From: Candidatus Homeothermus arabinoxylanisolvens
Lineage (GTDB): Bacteria; Bacteroidota; Bacteroidia; Bacteroidales; Muribaculaceae
Reading direction: 5' to 3'
DNA length: 55,164 nt
NCBI GenBank assembly: GCA_001689405.1
Contig: LUJO01000060.1
Span: 1 to 55,164, forward strand
Shown here: piece by piece, positions 39,792-49,083 of the stretch
Layout: each line of letters opens with the position of its first letter
Position numbering within the stretch: the first letter of the stretch is position 1
The notes under the pieces: model-generated
Told to the model about the DNA's origin: nothing
Databases searched by the model: none
Seen by the model: the letters and a program-made list of their open reading frames with translations, nothing else
Translations under genes and position numbers: made by a program

Positions 39792-41384
39792 TTAGTTGGA
39801 ATATCCGGGATTGTTGGGGGCGAGATTATTGTTCAGGTTGATCTGGCTCTGCGGCACGGCCCACAGGTAATCGCGGTTTTCGTCAAACTCGTATGTATCC
39901 ACCATGAGTTTTGTGCCGTTGAATGTAGCGCCGCATACAGGACCGGTAAGATACTGGCTGCCTGCCTTCCAACGTTTGATATCCCACCAGCGCAGACCTT
40001 CCAGCGCGAACTCCACGCGGCGTTCGTCGCGGATTATCCGGCGCATGGCAGCTTCATCGCCGCCCGGATAGTCCAAGGCCTTGGGCACTGTGAAGCCGGC
40101 GCGTCTGCGTATGGGCTTGATGGTGTTGTTCCATACGTCTACGGTCATAAGACCCTGCTCGAACATGGCTTCGGCGTACATGAGAAGTACATCGGCATAA
40201 CGCATGGTTATGATGTTGAGGCCGGAGTTAAGTGTGCCTTCACCCTGCGGGGCAAAATATTTGGCGACGTAGTAGCCTGTCTTCGATGTGGCTGCGTTGT
40301 TGGGGTCGTAGGCGTCCTGACCTGTGCCGGGTGCAGTGCGTATCTCTTCCGGGCCTGAACCGAAATTCTCTTTCCACTTGTAGCCGTCATATACTATGGT
40401 GGCGGTCATGCGCGGGTCGCGGTTGAGGTACGGATTGCGCTCGTCATAGTCGGCGCCGGCCTCGTCTATGCGATAACCGCCGCGTGTAAGATATGTGTCG
40501 ACGAGCGACTGTGTAGGCACGCGGTCTACGGTACGTGAGCCGAGCGACAGGGGAGCCATGTCGATCATCTCGCCCCAAGTGATCATGTTGGGCACGTATG
40601 CACGGTCAAATATAACCTCGCAGTTGTATTCGTTGGCCTCTTTGAAAAGTCCGGCATAGGAGGGGAACAGATCGTATGAGCCAAACTCTCCGTCCATGAT
40701 GCGCTTGGTGTATTTTGCCACATTCTCCCAGTCGCTCTCCATAAGGTATACACGGGCCTGAAGCATGGCTGCGGCGGCTTTGGTTATCTTGCCGTTTTCT
40801 TCAACTGACAGCTGGTCGCGCGAAGGCAGGGTATTTATTATGTCGTCAAGCTCGGTGTGGATGAAGCTGTACACTTCCGATACGGGAGTACGCGATATGG
40901 TGTTGGCTTCGTCAAGAGTTATATCCTTGGTGAAGAAGGGTATGGCTCCATACAGGTTGGCGAGGCGGAAGAAGATATAGGCTCTTGCGAAACGTATCTC
41001 CGAAGTCATGCGTGTACGCAGGCTCTCTTCCATGGCCACGTCGTTGATATGGTCAAGAAACACATGGCATGTCTTGATGCCGCCGTAAAGGCCGCCCCAT
41101 TGCTCGAACAGGCCTATCGTGGTGGTGGCCATGCCGCGGCGTATAAGGCGCTGGTCGCTTACGCGGTTGGCGTCGATGACGTTGTCGGAGAGGCTTTCGT
41201 CACCCCAGAACTTACCGGCATCGTACATCTGGCTGTAAGCCATGTTCACCACGTTTTGGGCGCGTTCGGGTGAAGTCCAGTAGTTGGCGTCGGTGAAATT
41301 GTTGGTCGGTATCTGCTCCATGTCGTTGCATGCAACCGCTCCCACGCCTAATGTTATTATTGTTAGAAGCTTATATAGTTTCAT
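39792..41384 (-). CDS. SusD-like glycan-binding lipoprotein
   Basis: A 530-residue lipoprotein (lipobox GAVAC, Cys19). It shows the RagB/SusD helical TPR scaffold: 'DANYWTSPERAQNVVNMAYSQMYD', 'SEIRFARAYIFFRLANLYGAIPFFTKDITLDEA', 'SVEENGKITKAAAAMLQARVYLMESDW', and C-terminal 'MRYADVLLMYAEAMFEQGL', 'RRIIRDERRVEFALEGLRWWDIKRW' and 'YLWAVPQSQINLNNNLAPNNPGY'. It caps the SusC barrel and captures the glycan; the pair works as one transporter. It is 30 bases downstream of susC. The ligand specificity is inferred from the mannan-directed enzymes next to it. Confidence 0.93.
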   Translation of the reverse strand: MKLYKLLTIITLGVGAVACNDMEQIPTNNFTDANYWTSPERAQNVVNMAYSQMYDAGKFWGDESLSDNVIDANRVSDQRLIRRGMATTTIGLFEQWGGLYGGIKTCHVFLDHINDVAMEESLRTRMTSEIRFARAYIFFRLANLYGAIPFFTKDITLDEANTISRTPVSEVYSFIHTELDDIINTLPSRDQLSVEENGKITKAAAAMLQARVYLMESDWENVAKYTKRIMDGEFGSYDLFPSYAGLFKEANEYNCEVIFDRAYVPNMITWGEMIDMAPLSLGSRTVDRVPTQSLVDTYLTRGGYRIDEAGADYDERNPYLNRDPRMTATIVYDGYKWKENFGSGPEEIRTAPGTGQDAYDPNNAATSKTGYYVAKYFAPQGEGTLNSGLNIITMRYADVLLMYAEAMFEQGLMTVDVWNNTIKPIRRRAGFTVPKALDYPGGDEAAMRRIIRDERRVEFALEGLRWWDIKRWKAGSQYLTGPVCGATFNGTKLMVDTYEFDENRDYLWAVPQSQINLNNNLAPNNPGYSN

Positions 41385-41414
41385 CTTGTATTGTTGTTTT
41401 AGACTTGTTACGGG

Positions 41415-44400
41415 TTAGAATTCAATGTCAAGTCCGAAGCCCCAGTAACGGAGTGAAGGATAGTTACGGGCTGAGTTGGCTCCGCCACGTCCCATGTTCG
41501 ATCCGAACTCGCTTGATTCAGGGTCGATGAACGAGTTGTGGGTGAAAGTGAATATGTCCTGACCGTTGGCGTATACTCTGCAGCGTTCCATGCCTACGGC
41601 GCGTGTCCACTTCTTCGGAAGGGTGTATCCTATCACGATATTCTTGAGACGCAGATACTTGCCGTCAAACATGTAGAGGTCAGAGCAGTTGCCGAAGTTG
41701 TGGCGGTTTGAGGTGGAGTTCGGCGATGTCAGTCGCGGCCAGCGGGCATCGGTATGGGTCGGAGTCCAGAAGTCGAGCTGATGCTTGTAGATGTTGAAGC
41801 TGTAATTGCCGTGGAAGGGTTCTACGATCTCTCCGCGGAGCATCATGTCGCGCTTGCCTACACCTTGCCAGAACATCGAGAAGTCAAGGCCTTTCCATTC
41901 GAAGTTGTATGTGAAGCCGAATGTGTAGCGGGGAAATCCGTTGCCGAGGATGAAGCGGTCCTTTGAGTCTATGACTCCGTCCTTATTGCGGTCTACGAAT
42001 TTCAAGTCGCCGGGTTGTACCGTGGAGCCTACGGGGAGTGCTGCCGATTCTATCTCGTCCCAGCTCTGGAAGAAGCCGTCGGTCTTATAGCCGTAGTAGC
42101 TGTTGAGCGCTTCACCTTCACGTATTATCCAGCTGATTTCGTCATTTGACCCGATCTGCTCTTTTCCGGGGAATGATGTCACTTTATTCCAAGTGTCGCC
42201 GATGTTGAAGTTGAACGTATGGTGGAATTCGCCGTGATTGAGGTTGTAGGCTACGGCAAGTTCCCAACCCTGATTCTCCATCTCGCCTATGTTGTCGCGG
42301 GGCATGCCGGTACCGAATACCGAAGGCACGAGCGGCGACATGAGTATGTCCTTGGTGGTCTTGTGAAAGTAGTCGGCGGTTACGCGCAGTGTATTGCGCA
42401 GGAATGTGGCGTCGACACCGACGTTGAGCGTATATGTCTTTTCCCAAGTGAGGTCATCTTTGCCGAGGTTGAAGCCGGCTCCCGATACCACCTGATTGTT
42501 GTAGGCGTAGGTGTTGTTGTACACCGAGTAGGTGGTGAAGCGGTCGTAGTTGCCTACGGCTTGGCTACCGAGCACACCGTATGAGGTGCGGAGCTTGAGG
42601 TCGCCGATGTTTTCACGATAGCGGCTCATGAACTCTTCCTGAGTGAGGCGCCATGCCAGAGAGCCCGAGGGGAAGAAGCCCCAGCGGTAATCTTTGTGGA
42701 ACTTTGATGCGCCGTCATAGCGGAAGTTGAACTCCGCGTAGTAGCGCTCGTCGTAGTTGTAGCCCACACGGCCGAGTACCGATGTTATAGAGGTGCGGCT
42801 GCTGTTGTCGACGCCTGTTCCGCCTGATATGTTGCCGAGCTCGCCTGTGGTAGTGTCGGTCGATGTTCCGAGGTCGGGGTCTACATACTGTTTGTGTATG
42901 TCATTGGCCGAATAGGTATATGATTCGTTGGTGGCGCCTACAAGAGCATTTACGGAGTGAATGTCGAATGTGCGGTTGAAGTCCAACAATATCTGCGAGT
43001 TTATGCGGTATGAGTCCGCATTCCAGTTCTCGGTCTGATTATATTTGGGATTTGTGGCACGAGGCGATCCGTTGGCGTAATAATACTGTACGGGGAAGCC
43101 GCGGGTGAAGCGCATTTCGTCATTTACGTCCACACCGAGTACACCGCGCAGTTTCAGTCCGTCGATAATCTTGAAGTCGGCCGATACGTTGCCGGTAAAT
43201 GAATTGTTACGGTATTTGTTGAAGCCGGCTGCTTCAAGATAGCCGAGAGGGTTGCCTTCGCCGAGTATGTCGTTGAGCAAATAGCGGCCCTGCTCGTCTT
43301 TCAGTTTGTAGTAATAGTAAGAGGGTACGCGGCTTGCGTCGATTTCTACGTTGCCTGCACGGTTGCTTCGTGAATTGTTACGGGTGAAGCCCATGATGGC
43401 GTTTAATTTCAGGCGGCCGAGTTCGGTGGTGATGTTTGTGCGCATCGAGTAGCGCTGTATTCCGAACTTGTCCTTGTTCACATAGTTGCTGCCTTGGTCA
43501 TAGTAGCCGAGCGATACCATGTAAGTGGTCTTGTCGGTGCCGCCGCTTATGCTGAAAGTATAACTTTGCTGAAGAGCGGTCTTGTATATCTGGTCGGGGA
43601 ACCATGACTCTTCATCGCGGTGGTCGTAGAGGTCGCGGATCTGATCGGGGGTGAAAATCGGATTTTCGCCCGCGTTCGTCGCCGCGAGGTTACGCAGGGT
43701 GGCATTCTGGTAGCCGGCGGTCGGACGGAAGTTCTGATGGGGTTTCTCCCAGCCGAGCATACCGCTGAAGCGTACTTTTGTGCCTTCGCCCTTCTTACCG
43801 CCTTTGGTGGTTACGAGGATTACACCGTTGGCCGAACGTGAACCGTAGATGGCTGCCGTACCGGCGTCCTTAAGTACCGATATGTTCTCGATGTCCATGG
43901 GGTTCAGCCTGTTGAACGCGCCGGCATCCGATACAAGACCGTCGATGACGAACAACGGCGAGTTGTCGTTGAGCGTGCTTATACCGCGCACGTTGAAGTT
44001 TGTGCTTTCGCCTGTAGGATTCTGGCTCTTGCGCTGGATGATAAGGGAGGGCGACGCTCCCTGCAGTGCCTGAGTCATGTTGGCTACCGAGCGGTTCTCG
44101 AAGATGTCCGATTTTACTTGATCTACTGCACCTACAGCGCTTTTGCGTGTCGTGGTACCGTAACCTACCACAATCACTTCATCAAGCGTTTTTGTGTTTT
44201 CCTCGAGTACAACTGTCTGTCCTACCTGCGAGGCCTGAAGTTCCTTTGTAAGGTAGCCTACGTAGGAAAATACAATTGTGTCCGATGGCTTGCAAGATAA
44301 TGTGAAGTCTCCATCAAGACCTGTTGCCACTCCCTGCTTGGCGCCTTTGATAATGACGCTGGCTCCGATTAAGGGCTCTCCGGCAGGATCGGTCACTATG

Positions 44401-44540
44401 CCCTTGAGGGTCATTGACCGTTGGTTACTGACGGTTTGTGGAACGGGTGAGGCCGTTGTCATCACCGGATAGGTGAATAATGATGCGGCGATGAGTCCCA
44501 ATGTCGCCAGTCTGGTTTTGCCGACGTGTAGAGTTGTCAT
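41415..44540 (-). CDS. SusC-like TonB-dependent outer-membrane transporter
   Basis: About 1041 residues. Signal peptide, then a carboxypeptidase-like beta domain ('LKGIVTDPAGEPLIGASVIIKGAKQG'), TonB box region 'TLDEVIVVGYGTTTRKSAVGAV', plug ('FNVRGISTLNDNSPLFVIDG', 'ISVLKDAGTAAIYGSRSANGVILVTTK') and a barrel of about 800 residues ending in '...RYWGFGLDIEF' (aromatic C-terminal residue). The upstream frame to 44657 contains the -7 box at 44588-44595, so translation must begin downstream: ATG at 44540 gives MTTLHVGKTRLATLGLIAAS. It imports alpha-mannan fragments with the SusD lipoprotein, driven by TonB. Its promoter has an operator-like element shared with two other PUL promoters. Confidence 0.95.
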   Translation of the reverse strand: MTTLHVGKTRLATLGLIAASLFTYPVMTTASPVPQTVSNQRSMTLKGIVTDPAGEPLIGASVIIKGAKQGVATGLDGDFTLSCKPSDTIVFSYVGYLTKELQASQVGQTVVLEENTKTLDEVIVVGYGTTTRKSAVGAVDQVKSDIFENRSVANMTQALQGASPSLIIQRKSQNPTGESTNFNVRGISTLNDNSPLFVIDGLVSDAGAFNRLNPMDIENISVLKDAGTAAIYGSRSANGVILVTTKGGKKGEGTKVRFSGMLGWEKPHQNFRPTAGYQNATLRNLAATNAGENPIFTPDQIRDLYDHRDEESWFPDQIYKTALQQSYTFSISGGTDKTTYMVSLGYYDQGSNYVNKDKFGIQRYSMRTNITTELGRLKLNAIMGFTRNNSRSNRAGNVEIDASRVPSYYYYKLKDEQGRYLLNDILGEGNPLGYLEAAGFNKYRNNSFTGNVSADFKIIDGLKLRGVLGVDVNDEMRFTRGFPVQYYYANGSPRATNPKYNQTENWNADSYRINSQILLDFNRTFDIHSVNALVGATNESYTYSANDIHKQYVDPDLGTSTDTTTGELGNISGGTGVDNSSRTSITSVLGRVGYNYDERYYAEFNFRYDGASKFHKDYRWGFFPSGSLAWRLTQEEFMSRYRENIGDLKLRTSYGVLGSQAVGNYDRFTTYSVYNNTYAYNNQVVSGAGFNLGKDDLTWEKTYTLNVGVDATFLRNTLRVTADYFHKTTKDILMSPLVPSVFGTGMPRDNIGEMENQGWELAVAYNLNHGEFHHTFNFNIGDTWNKVTSFPGKEQIGSNDEISWIIREGEALNSYYGYKTDGFFQSWDEIESAALPVGSTVQPGDLKFVDRNKDGVIDSKDRFILGNGFPRYTFGFTYNFEWKGLDFSMFWQGVGKRDMMLRGEIVEPFHGNYSFNIYKHQLDFWTPTHTDARWPRLTSPNSTSNRHNFGNCSDLYMFDGKYLRLKNIVIGYTLPKKWTRAVGMERCRVYANGQDIFTFTHNSFIDPESSEFGSNMGRGGANSARNYPSLRYWGFGLDIEF

Positions 44541-44587
44541 GCTTTTGATTAGTTTAATTAATGAATTTAAGGTCGAATTCGATGTTG

Positions 44588-44595
44588 CAAATTTA
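44588..44595 (-). promoter_or_regulatory. -7 promoter element (TAAATTTG) of the susC transcript
   Basis: On the minus strand TAAATTTG lies 47 bases before the susC ATG and inside the falsely extended reading frame. No clear -33 TTTG is present, consistent with a promoter dependent on an activator. The candidate operator at 44624-44635 lies 28 bases upstream. Confidence 0.7.
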
Positions 44596-44623
44596 GCATG
44601 GCGAGTTTTTGTTAATGTACCCA

Positions 44624-44635
44624 TTAATGACAAAA
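44624..44635 (-). promoter_or_regulatory. Candidate HTCS operator upstream of susC
   Basis: On the minus strand this is TTTTGTCATTAA, ending 28 bases before the -7 box. The identical 12-mer is at 48880-48891 with the same distance and orientation to its -7 box, and a partial copy lies at GH38. Confidence 0.5.
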
Positions 44636-44696
44636 TTGTATACAATACGGTTGGCAAGAATGAATACTAATAATGCAAAAACGGACACATCCGCCC

Positions 44697-47600
44697 TTAT
44701 TGCGGCTTTGCTTTGTGTTTTTGACGGTAGTCTTTAGGCGTCATGCCGTGACGTTTATCGAACTCTTTATAGAAATGCGAGCGGTTGTTGAACCCGCACC
44801 TGTATATTATCTCCTGTATGGTAAGATTGGTTGTGACCAATAATTTTGTGGCGAATGACATCCGGTGCTCCTTGATGTAGTCGTTGGGCGGGAGCAGATC
44901 AAGCTCTTTCATCTTGCGGTAAAGATTGCGCGTCGAGGTCTGCATGTGGGCGGCGAGACTTTCGGCCGACAGCTCGTCACTGTCTATATTCGCGTCTATG
45001 TACGTGTCGAGCTGGTCTACGAAACGGGTCGCCTCTTTGTCCACGATCTGTCCGTTGTGATATTTGTATGCTGACGAAGCCGTGTTGTAGTATTCGGCCA
45101 TTTCGTCCTTGCCTCTCATGAGGCGTACTATGACGGCGCGAAGGTAGCTTAACGTGAACGGCTTGGGTATATAGGCGTCGGCTCCCGACTCAAGCCCGCT
45201 GATTTTGTCGTCGGTGGCATTTCGCGATGACAATATGATCAGCGGTATGTGGCGTGTATACGGGTCCTGCTTTATCTGTCTGGTGAGTTCGAGCCCGTCT
45301 ATGCCGGGCATCATTATGTCGGTGATGATCAGCGATATACTGCCGTTTCTGACAATCTCTATGCCCTTGTCGGCCGACGGAGCCGTTACGACGTTGAATT
45401 CCGGAAGACTTTCATACAGCAGCGTGAGTATGTCGGGGTTGTCATCGATCACGAGTATCCGGGGGCGGTTGTCGGCCTCGTCATCGCCGGTGTTCTGCTC
45501 CTGATCTGCCGCCGGACCCGGTACGGAGACCGCTGTCGCATCGGCGGCTCCTGTAGCAGGACGGGCTGACAGCGAAAGCATGTCTGACGGTATGTTGGGA
45601 GTTGTCGGCGCGACCTCGTCGGAATCCGCTTCGAGCTTCGGCAGGCTCACTATGAACTCGGCATACTCGTTGACCTCGCTCTGTATCTTGATGCTGCCCT
45701 TCAGAAGCTCGGTCATGGTCTGGCATATGGCCAGTCCGAGGCCGTTGCGTGCCGACAGGCCGCGTGTGGCGTTTTCCTCGATGTTGTCAAGCACGGAGTA
45801 GCGGTTGAATATCCGGTTCATGTCGGCCTTTTTGATGCCTGGGCCTGTATTGTACACCGACAGGAGCAGTAGCTCGCCGTCGCGTTTTATCGATACTCTG
45901 ATGGTGCCTTCGGCCGGAGTATACTTGAATGCGTTGGAAATGAGGTTGTATATTATCTTGGTAAAGCAGCTGTAATCGGTATTCCACTGCAGGTCATGGG
46001 CTATGTCGGTCTCCAGCTTTACATTCTGCTGTTCGCGCAGATACGTGAATGACGACACGATGTCGTTGCACAGTCCCGATATGTCTATGCGCTGTATCTT
46101 GAGGTTCTGGTGTCCTGTCTCGGCACGCCGGAAGTCTATGATTTCCTGTATGAGCGAATTAAGGCGTTCGGTGTTGTTTTTAATGAGCGATGCGTAGTTG
46201 CGTACGTAATTGTCGCTGCCGGTGTAGGAAAGCAGACGTTCACACGGGCCGTATATAAGAGTCAGAGGTGTGCAGAACTCATGGGTTATATTGGTGAAGA
46301 AACGCAGTTTTTCCTCATAAGTCTGTTCTTTGTGCTCTCTTTCAAGCTGGCGGAGCATCTCTTTCTGTCGCTCCCGGGTTATCTCGCGCCGTTTTAGCCA
46401 TATGAGTATCATCAGGGCCGCCGCTATCATTATATATATTAATGTGGCGATATTGGTGGCATACCACGGTGCGTCTATATCTATTATGACATTATGTACC
46501 TCGGTCTGTGCCGAAGTAAGCGGGTCGACGGCTTTTATCTGTAGATTATAAGTGCCGTGAGGCATCGACGTGAAGGATATGGACCCCGGGGTCGCAAGCT
46601 GTTTCCAGTCGCCCTTGTCGCCTATGCGGTAAAGATATGAGTAATCGTTGCCGTTAAGAAAGTCGGGTATCACGAAGCTGATGCTGAACGTATTTTGGTC
46701 AGGCGACAGGTGTATGATGCTTTCATTGCCTTTTGTCTTGACCGCCGTGCCCATGAATATGTCTTTGCCGGCTATGTTTATGTTGGCCAATTCGATTGTA
46801 GGACGATAATTCTCTTTTAGCGATCTGTTTATATTCGGGTTGGCTTTGATGAACGATACTCCGTTTATGCCTCCGAATATGAGGGTGTTGCCCGCGCGGT
46901 ATACGGCGCCGTCGCTGTATTCGTTTACTCCGAGTCCGTTATACTTGCCGAAAATGCGGTAGTTGCCGCTCACTTTGTCCATGTACACCAGCCCGTGGTT
47001 GGTCGAAGCCCATATGTTGCCGTCGTTATCGGTGATCAATGAATGTATTGACGAGTCGGGAAAACCGTTGTTGCGTATCCATGACTGCTGTCCGTCGGGC
47101 GATATCCTGAACAATCCGTAGCCGGTGCCTACCCACATGTCGTCGTTGTCGCAATGCACGGCATATATGTCATTGACGCTGCGGGTGTTGAAGCTCCCTT
47201 GTAGCGCCACATTTCTCATTTCGCCGTCTGACGATATCTTGAACAGTCCGTGTCCGCGGTTGCCGCACCATATATTGCCCTGCTTGTCGGCTGCCATGGC
47301 AAAAAAGAAGTTGCTGCTCAGATTGCCGTTGTTTATGCTGTATTTACGTTCTATGTCAAGCGACGGCAGTCCGTTTACGTAGGTTATCGAGGCTTTGATT
47401 ATGCCCATGCCTACCGTGGCTATCCATAGTTTGCGGTCGGTTGTCTCTATTATGCCGTGAACATATTTTACGTTTTTGCCGCCCTGTATATTGACTATGT
47501 TGTCGGAGCCTTCGGGCTTGTAGTCGATACCCTCGTCACTGCCTATCCACATGCCTCCGTCAGATGCGGCACATACCGCGTATACAGAGTTGTTGAGAAG

Positions 47601-48767
47601 TCGTGAGTTGCCGGTATTGAAGAATTTGGGACTGAAGTACTCGTTGCGGCTTTTCCACGGGTCGAAATTCTCGATTTTGATAAGTCCGTCGCCCTTTGTG
47701 CCGAGCCACAGTGTATTGTTGTCGTCCAAGTAAATGGCGCGGATAGGATTCTTAATCGACGCGTCGATGTATTCATACGTTACGGAGCGCGACGAGTAGT
47801 CGTCGTTGGCGTAGGCGTACAGTCCCTGACCGTCGGTGCCGATCCATATTATGTCCTGATGCCGGTCGGGGTATAGGCAGAATATGGCGCAATTTATGCC
47901 GATGTCATTTATCGTCACCGTGTGGTCGGCATCGTTTACGTCAATACGCAACACTCCGTTGTTGAAGCCTACAAAAAACTGTCCGGCGGCATTTCTCACT
48001 ATGTCCTTGACTTCGCCAAAACGTAGGGTCAGGTCCGACAAATTGACCCCTTCGATTGTCGTGGATTGATTGTTGGCGTCATACATGACGAGCTCGCCGT
48101 CTTGCAGCAGCATGAATATGTCATCGTTATGTATCCATACGTTTTTTATCGCTATGTCATCGATTTTTGAATGTGATCTGACGGAGATATTGTTATCCGA
48201 CATATTGAGGTCAAGACGGTATATGCCGTCATCGGCAAACACGATGAGGCGGTCGCCCATAGCCGTTATGCCGCGGGGTGCGGTAGTAAGGCCCGTATTC
48301 ATTAGTTGGGTGAATGTGCGGGTCGGGTCGGGTATGGAATAATAGAGGGCGTTGCCTGTGGTGAGTACATAGGTTACGCCGTTGTCATCGGTCGAAAGAT
48401 AGTCATGCTCGCGGAACTGGTTGAAGCCGGCTACCTCGGGTGTGTTCGGCAAGACAAGGTTCAGCCCGTATGGAGTCATTATCCAGTGTGAGTCGTCAGG
48501 CCCCTCGCTGATGGCTGTTATAAGACGTCCCGACAATGCCGCGTCGTTGGCCATTGAAGTGAACGGGGTTATGGTGCGTCCGTTATATATGTCAAGGCCG
48601 TCGCATGAACCGATCCATAAAAATCCGCGGTCATCTTGGCTCAGTGAGAGGATGGCGCTGTTTGACAATCCGTCGTCGTTGGTATAACGGTGGATTGAGT
48701 ACGGCGATGCTGTCAAGGATAATATCGTTACGATTATCGTAATGACAGAGCGAGGTATTTTATTCAT
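44697..48767 (-). CDS. Hybrid two-component system regulator (HTCS) of the mannan PUL
   Basis: A 1356-residue membrane sensor that fuses histidine kinase and response regulator. Domains: signal (1-20); periplasmic two-component propeller repeats (about 25-690, many 'GxLWIGT'-like blades); Y_Y_Y-type beta domain (about 700-765); membrane helix 772-791; histidine kinase dimerisation with phospho-acceptor His829 in 'FFTNITHEFCTPL'; ATPase domain (N-box near 941, 'GLSARNGLGLAICQTM'); receiver domain 1103-1220 with Asp1150 in 'IITDIMMPGIDG'; AraC-type helix-turn-helix about 1247-1350 ('HRMSFATKLLVTTNLTIQEIIYRCGF'). It probably senses mannan oligosaccharides in the periplasm and activates the PUL. 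It lies 156 bases upstream of susC. Confidence 0.95.
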   Translation of the reverse strand: MNKIPRSVITIIVTILSLTASPYSIHRYTNDDGLSNSAILSLSQDDRGFLWIGSCDGLDIYNGRTITPFTSMANDAALSGRLITAISEGPDDSHWIMTPYGLNLVLPNTPEVAGFNQFREHDYLSTDDNGVTYVLTTGNALYYSIPDPTRTFTQLMNTGLTTAPRGITAMGDRLIVFADDGIYRLDLNMSDNNISVRSHSKIDDIAIKNVWIHNDDIFMLLQDGELVMYDANNQSTTIEGVNLSDLTLRFGEVKDIVRNAAGQFFVGFNNGVLRIDVNDADHTVTINDIGINCAIFCLYPDRHQDIIWIGTDGQGLYAYANDDYSSRSVTYEYIDASIKNPIRAIYLDDNNTLWLGTKGDGLIKIENFDPWKSRNEYFSPKFFNTGNSRLLNNSVYAVCAASDGGMWIGSDEGIDYKPEGSDNIVNIQGGKNVKYVHGIIETTDRKLWIATVGMGIIKASITYVNGLPSLDIERKYSINNGNLSSNFFFAMAADKQGNIWCGNRGHGLFKISSDGEMRNVALQGSFNTRSVNDIYAVHCDNDDMWVGTGYGLFRISPDGQQSWIRNNGFPDSSIHSLITDNDGNIWASTNHGLVYMDKVSGNYRIFGKYNGLGVNEYSDGAVYRAGNTLIFGGINGVSFIKANPNINRSLKENYRPTIELANINIAGKDIFMGTAVKTKGNESIIHLSPDQNTFSISFVIPDFLNGNDYSYLYRIGDKGDWKQLATPGSISFTSMPHGTYNLQIKAVDPLTSAQTEVHNVIIDIDAPWYATNIATLIYIMIAAALMILIWLKRREITRERQKEMLRQLEREHKEQTYEEKLRFFTNITHEFCTPLTLIYGPCERLLSYTGSDNYVRNYASLIKNNTERLNSLIQEIIDFRRAETGHQNLKIQRIDISGLCNDIVSSFTYLREQQNVKLETDIAHDLQWNTDYSCFTKIIYNLISNAFKYTPAEGTIRVSIKRDGELLLLSVYNTGPGIKKADMNRIFNRYSVLDNIEENATRGLSARNGLGLAICQTMTELLKGSIKIQSEVNEYAEFIVSLPKLEADSDEVAPTTPNIPSDMLSLSARPATGAADATAVSVPGPAADQEQNTGDDEADNRPRILVIDDNPDILTLLYESLPEFNVVTAPSADKGIEIVRNGSISLIITDIMMPGIDGLELTRQIKQDPYTRHIPLIILSSRNATDDKISGLESGADAYIPKPFTLSYLRAVIVRLMRGKDEMAEYYNTASSAYKYHNGQIVDKEATRFVDQLDTYIDANIDSDELSAESLAAHMQTSTRNLYRKMKELDLLPPNDYIKEHRMSFATKLLVTTNLTIQEIIYRCGFNNRSHFYKEFDKRHGMTPKDYRQKHKAKPQ

Positions 48768-48843
48768 ATATGATATATAGATGTATAGTAATGGCTACTT
48801 TTCATGGCAAGAGTCGTAATGACACTATGGATAATTACTGATG

Positions 48844-48851
48844 CAAAGGTA
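48844..48851 (-). promoter_or_regulatory. -7 promoter element (TACCTTTG) of HTCS
   Basis: On the minus strand TACCTTTG matches TAnnTTTG, about 76 bases before the HTCS start codon. The operator-like TTTTGTCATTAA at 48880-48891 lies 28 bases upstream, as at susC, suggesting autoregulation. Confidence 0.6.
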
Positions 48852-48879
48852 ACTTATAAATTTGTCTTAAAAAACTTTT

Positions 48880-48891
48880 TTAATGACAAAA
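48880..48891 (-). promoter_or_regulatory. Candidate operator upstream of HTCS
   Basis: Minus strand TTTTGTCATTAA, identical to the susC site 44624-44635, and preceded by another TTTGTC copy at about 48895-48900. Both copies are 28 bases upstream of a TAnnTTTG box. Confidence 0.5.
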
Positions 48892-49012
48892 AGAGACAAA
48901 TTTTTACTTAAAAAGTCAGGTGGCCGACCGTCCTTCATCATGTGAATTTTATGCTTGTGCTCGATTGTGCCAAAAAAGTGTATTTGTGTGCCAAAGCGCA
49001 TATAAACAATGG

Positions 49013-49019
49013 TTTGTCA
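49013..49019 (+). promoter_or_regulatory. Candidate operator upstream of GH38
   Basis: TTTGTCA reads in the transcription direction of GH38, with 33 bases between it and the -7 box; the same heptamer is 32 bases upstream of the -7 boxes of HTCS and susC. Confidence 0.4.
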
Positions 49020-49052
49020 CGATATTATACGGTTTGTACGTTTGATTTGTAC

Positions 49053-49060
49053 TATTTTTG
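49053..49060 (+). promoter_or_regulatory. -7 promoter element (TATTTTTG) of the GH38-GH92 transcript
   Basis: TATTTTTG lies 23 bases before the GH38 ATG at 49084 and inside the frame that could be extended upstream to 49009, so it fixes the start at 49084. Confidence 0.6.
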
Positions 49061-49083
49061 TGTTGACCGTTAAACCAATAATT

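Larger units (their letters stand above)
48768..49083. other. Divergent regulatory region between HTCS and GH38
   Basis: About 316 bases with no gene. It holds the HTCS -7 box (48844-48851, minus), the GH38 -7 box (49053-49060, plus), and three TGTCA-type sites: 48880-48891 (TTAATGACAAAA), 48817-48824 (TAATGACA) and 49013-49019 (TTTGTCA). Confidence 0.6.

Noticed and set aside
44541..44657. N-terminal extension of SusC to 44657
   Set aside because: It contains the -7 box at 44588-44595 and lies before the real signal peptide; translation from 44540 is consistent.
49009..49083. N-terminal extension of GH38 to 49009
   Set aside because: The interval contains the -7 box at 49053-49060; the signal peptide begins at ATG 49084.
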